From Lachnospiraceae bacterium (GTDB lineage: Bacteria; Bacillota; Clostridia; Lachnospirales; Lachnospiraceae), in assembly GCA_003862155.1 (NCBI GenBank), contig QOUV01000012.1, positions 1-64,000 of the forward strand: a DNA stretch of 64,000 bases. Direction: 5' to 3'. Position numbers and translations under genes: made by a program. This document shows, one piece after another, positions 61,405-64,000 of this stretch. Below the pieces are notes generated by a model. The model ran no database searches. It had not been told where the DNA came from and saw nothing but the letters and a program-made list of their open reading frames with translations. The stretch's first letter is position 1. Each line of letters starts with the position of its first letter.

Positions 61405-62995
61405 CGCTCTCTATGACCTCCTTCCAGGACTGTACGAGTTTGCCGGTAGAATAGCTTCCGCCTAGTTTATATGACGCGATCTGTGCGTTATTTACATTTG
61501 TTATACTGCTAAGGTAATAATGCATAGAATCGGCAAGTTCCGAGAGATCATCTATGACTATACCATTCTTTCCATTCTTGACGTAATCAGTTTCCCGAAC
61601 AGTAATCTGAGGGATTCCCATACTCATCGCCGAAATCTGCAGGAACTGATCCGGGACCTCCTGAAGGTCGACTATGATACGCTGCTCCCGCAGTGTCCTG
61701 CTGACCGAGAGCTCATCGACACACTGCGCCACCGTAAAAATCTTTCCCTCTTCATCAGGGCTAGGATAATTTTCCGATTTGTCGTCAGTATCGATGACGA
61801 TATCCGGATCCATTCCCGCTGCAGAAAGTGCGTCCTTCGTCTTGCGGAGAAGGCGCCTGCTCATGTCGTACCTCGAAGATCTTGTAAACAGTACTATCCT
61901 GGCCTTTTTATTTATATTGATGATGTAGTCTGCAAAAATAACTACGAGTTTGTCGAAGACTTCATCCGGGATATCATCAACCGCCACCAGCACGTTCTGG
62001 ACACGCAGATGGAGGCTGTCACCAAATTCCTTCCGTGAATCATAAGGCGTGATAATTCTTAAAGGTTTATCTGCCGCCTCCGGGAACTTTTTAATTTTTT
62101 CCTCAGTGCTTCTCTCATCGACCACTACATAAGAAGCTTCTTCAAGGAGTTTTTTATCAGCGTCATTTACATTTGCCTTTTCGTTTTCGATTCTTCTGGC
62201 AAAAAATGACAGCACGACTTTTCTATCGGACAGTGTCTCTGCAAGAACTCCCGCATGCAGCGGGTGCGCTGCCACTATGAAAATATCAGAATTCGTGGTC
62301 TCACGCAGATTTTCCTGAAGAACCTCTGCGATCACCTGATCGATACTGGCATAATTTTTCTTCTTGTAGGCAGCTTTTACCAGGTTATGTCCAATTCCTG
62401 AATAATACCAGTTGCTCTCAGGATTTATCACGACATGCCCGTCATTTAAAAAGCGCGCAAATTTCCATACGCCTTCGGAATTGAAATACTGCTCTCTGTA
62501 AGGCAGCCCGTTTTGATAGACGACCTGAAGTGACATAAAGCCCCTGTCATCGTAGTAATTGCTGCTAACCTGCTCGTCATCTTTATACATGTCGACGCGG
62601 AACATGTTGCCATCCTCCGCGAACTCAATCTGGGCAAATTTCTTCTCGTCACGCCTTACGATAACAGCGAACGGAGAATATATAAACTCAACATCGTCCG
62701 GCCAGGTCAGATCATGAAACGAAAACATGCTTATCTGGTGCATAGAAATACCCTGCATCGCGTCAAAGCATGACCAGTATGGCACGTGATAAACACCCTG
62801 TCTGTGAAGATAGTGTCTGAAATTTGGTGAAAATCCAAGCAGGAGTATCTTGAACGGGGCAACATGTTTCCTGAAAAAAAGCTGGATCTGCTTTACCGTA
62901 TCGTCGAATTCTGTGACCGTTCTCGAACGGTACCAGACCTGTTCGTTTTCCTTCCAGTCATTGTTTTGATACCAGGCTGGAATAAAATACTGCAT
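61394..62995 (-). CDS. asp1: Accessory Sec protein Asp1
   Basis: A 533-residue GT-B-like protein. MQYFIPAWYQNNDWKENEQV is the conserved Asp1 start. The GFMSLQVVYQNG and YREQYFNSEGVWKF segments are the same kind of beta-rich insertion seen in GtfA and GtfB. It lost glycosyltransferase activity and binds the adhesin's sugars to hand it to SecA2. Ribosome site GAGGAGATTTT. Confidence 0.92.
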   Translation of the reverse strand: MQYFIPAWYQNNDWKENEQVWYRSRTVTEFDDTVKQIQLFFRKHVAPFKILLLGFSPNFRHYLHRQGVYHVPYWSCFDAMQGISMHQISMFSFHDLTWPDDVEFIYSPFAVIVRRDEKKFAQIEFAEDGNMFRVDMYKDDEQVSSNYYDDRGFMSLQVVYQNGLPYREQYFNSEGVWKFARFLNDGHVVINPESNWYYSGIGHNLVKAAYKKKNYASIDQVIAEVLQENLRETTNSDIFIVAAHPLHAGVLAETLSDRKVVLSFFARRIENEKANVNDADKKLLEEASYVVVDERSTEEKIKKFPEAADKPLRIITPYDSRKEFGDSLHLRVQNVLVAVDDIPDEVFDKLVVIFADYIININKKARIVLFTRSSRYDMSRRLLRKTKDALSAAGMDPDIVIDTDDKSENYPSPDEEGKIFTVAQCVDELSVSRTLREQRIIVDLQEVPDQFLQISAMSMGIPQITVRETDYVKNGKNGIVIDDLSELADSMHYYLSSITNVNNAQIASYKLGGSYSTGKLVQSWKEVIESVER

Positions 62996-63029
62996 AAAAT
63001 CTCCTCTTCAAAGTTTCTGAAAAAAGCGT

Positions 63030-64000
63030 TTACATAAAGAAACTGTAAGCGTCGTACCTGTAATAAGTGCCGGTCTCCTGTACAAAAGTGCAGATGATAC
63101 TTACAAGTATCATAGCTGAAGACGGGAGCATAGCGAGCGCCACCGGAATGACTTTTTCTAATGACATGATAAGAAAAAGCGCCATACATCCTGTCTGAAG
63201 AATTCCACTGATAATGCTCCACTTCACAACGATCTTTACAAGCAGTCTTCTTGTATCTTTTCCCGCATAGACACCAACAATACTGTCACCATTTTTTTGA
63301 AGCTGGTGGGCGCTCTCCATTGGGTTTAACATGATAAAGGAGAAGATGATCGTAAGCAGAAAAACAATTATCAGATATATTTTCACTCCAAGAGGTCTCG
63401 TCAGCACCATACCATCCAGGATATTTGACAATGTCTTATTCTTTGGAAAAATAAATACAAGCAGCCTTACAAAGTACTGTGGCACGAGAAAGGCTGCCGT
63501 AGCAAACATGACCGGTAAAACACCTACAGGGTTACGCTTGTAGGCCATGTAATTCTGGTCCGCATGTATGTTGTGGATTGAAACTCTCTGGAGCGGAATT
63601 TTGATGATCGAATTTTCCAGAAAAATTGTCCCTGCTGTAACAAATGCGATTATCACAAACATAAAAGGATAATGCCAGAAATGGTTCAACTGCAGAGTCT
63701 CTGCCAGCGTAGTGATAACGTTAAACATAATTATAGGCATCGATGCTCCGATGCCATGTTTCTCATTTGCTGAACAAAGATAAAAAGTAAGCATCGCCCC
63801 GCCAAACAGCTCGAGTGCCGCAATAATCATTACCAGAATCTTCGGGCCGGCATCACTGCGGTATGTAAAGCTGGTCGCCTGAGCCACAGCCATCAACCCT
63901 GAGATGATGACTGCGGCTATAAGCATCCAGCGGTCCTGTTTTTGTTTGGATATTTTTGCACGGCTGTTTGCACTTTTCAATGCAGAGATAACCTGTACCA
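63030..64000 (-). CDS. secY2: Accessory Sec channel SecY2, 3' part
   Basis: About 320 residues are visible; the frame stays open to the right edge, so the start and roughly the first 80-90 residues (first two membrane segments) are missing. A TTG at 63980 opens a frame, but the preceding codons read VQVISA without interruption and align with the stretch before SecY segment 3. Eight hydrophobic segments follow; the pore-side text NPMESAHQLQKNGDSIVGVY, then AGKDTRRLL, is typical of SecY2. It forms the dedicated membrane pore for the exported adhesin. Confidence 0.9.
   Translation of the reverse strand, partial: VQVISALKSANSRAKISKQKQDRWMLIAAVIISGLMAVAQATSFTYRSDAGPKILVMIIAALELFGGAMLTFYLCSANEKHGIGASMPIIMFNVITTLAETLQLNHFWHYPFMFVIIAFVTAGTIFLENSIIKIPLQRVSIHNIHADQNYMAYKRNPVGVLPVMFATAAFLVPQYFVRLLVFIFPKNKTLSNILDGMVLTRPLGVKIYLIIVFLLTIIFSFIMLNPMESAHQLQKNGDSIVGVYAGKDTRRLLVKIVVKWSIISGILQTGCMALFLIMSLEKVIPVALAMLPSSAMILVSIICTFVQETGTYYRYDAYSFFM

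Noticed and set aside
63978-63980. TTG at 63980 as the true start of secY2
   Set aside because: The frame continues to the window edge and the protein would lack the first two SecY membrane segments, so the gene is cut by the window instead.

Overview
The window looks like a low-to-mid GC member of the Clostridia, most probably a Lachnospiraceae-type gut or oral anaerobe. The evidence is mixed: conserved Firmicute synteny blocks (rimP-nusA-rnpM-ylxQ-infB-rbfA-nrnA-truB-ribF-rpsO-pnp and mreBCD-mrdA-minC-rodA-mgsA), an NfnAB-type flavin bifurcation pair, a separate IspH next to a four-domain S1 protein, and a BspA-like surface protein. The exact genus is an inference I cannot settle. Almost every gene lies on the minus strand; the one clear plus-strand gene is a YprB-like nuclease at 15706-16731.

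Layout. 1-4090 is the accessory, unstable end: the first codons of an IS66-type transposase accessory gene, a 46-bp inverted repeat, a BspA-like protein with 13 leucine-rich repeats and a lysine-rich tail, two gene fragments, and the tmRNA gene (a common integration target). 4091-7435 holds smpB, rnr and secG. 7436-11773 combines NfnAB with two P-loop metallochaperone-type GTPases, one fused to a YcgQ/TIGR03943-like domain and one with a histidine-rich metal loop. 11830-15577 is argS-queT and glmM. 15706-24899 carries yprB, an orphan cheR, rpsA-ispH-rpiR-cmk-flavoprotein, and pnp/rpsO. 25015-33313 is the translation/termination block headed by a tRNA-Glu. 33448-43697 is galE and then dacA-mgsA-rodA-minC-mrdA-mreDCB-radC. 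43764-51205 has a PLP enzyme, mutS, mutL and a COG2509 flavoprotein. 51306-53284 has a RibU-like ECF component and an O-acetylhomoserine sulfhydrylase, each preceded by a copy of the same long palindrome.

The most striking region is 53477-64000: a full accessory Sec set in the same order as in streptococci (secY2-asp1-asp2-asp3-secA2-gtfA-gtfB), tightly spaced or overlapping, followed without a gap by a PlsY-like membrane acyltransferase. Its expected client, a serine-rich glycosylated adhesin, is not in the window and probably lies beyond the right edge; secY2 itself is cut by that edge.

Other points of interest: an internal duplication in the NusA N-terminal domain; intrinsic terminators squeezed between co-directional genes (ahead of rimP, rbfA and cheR); three genes whose -10 box sits 6-8 nt before the ATG, predicting leaderless mRNAs; minC without minD/minE; a tandem repeat grown from the 3' end of smpB; and a YprB homologue lacking the first catalytic Asp. 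All calls come from reading the sequence and from knowledge of the families; no database search was run.
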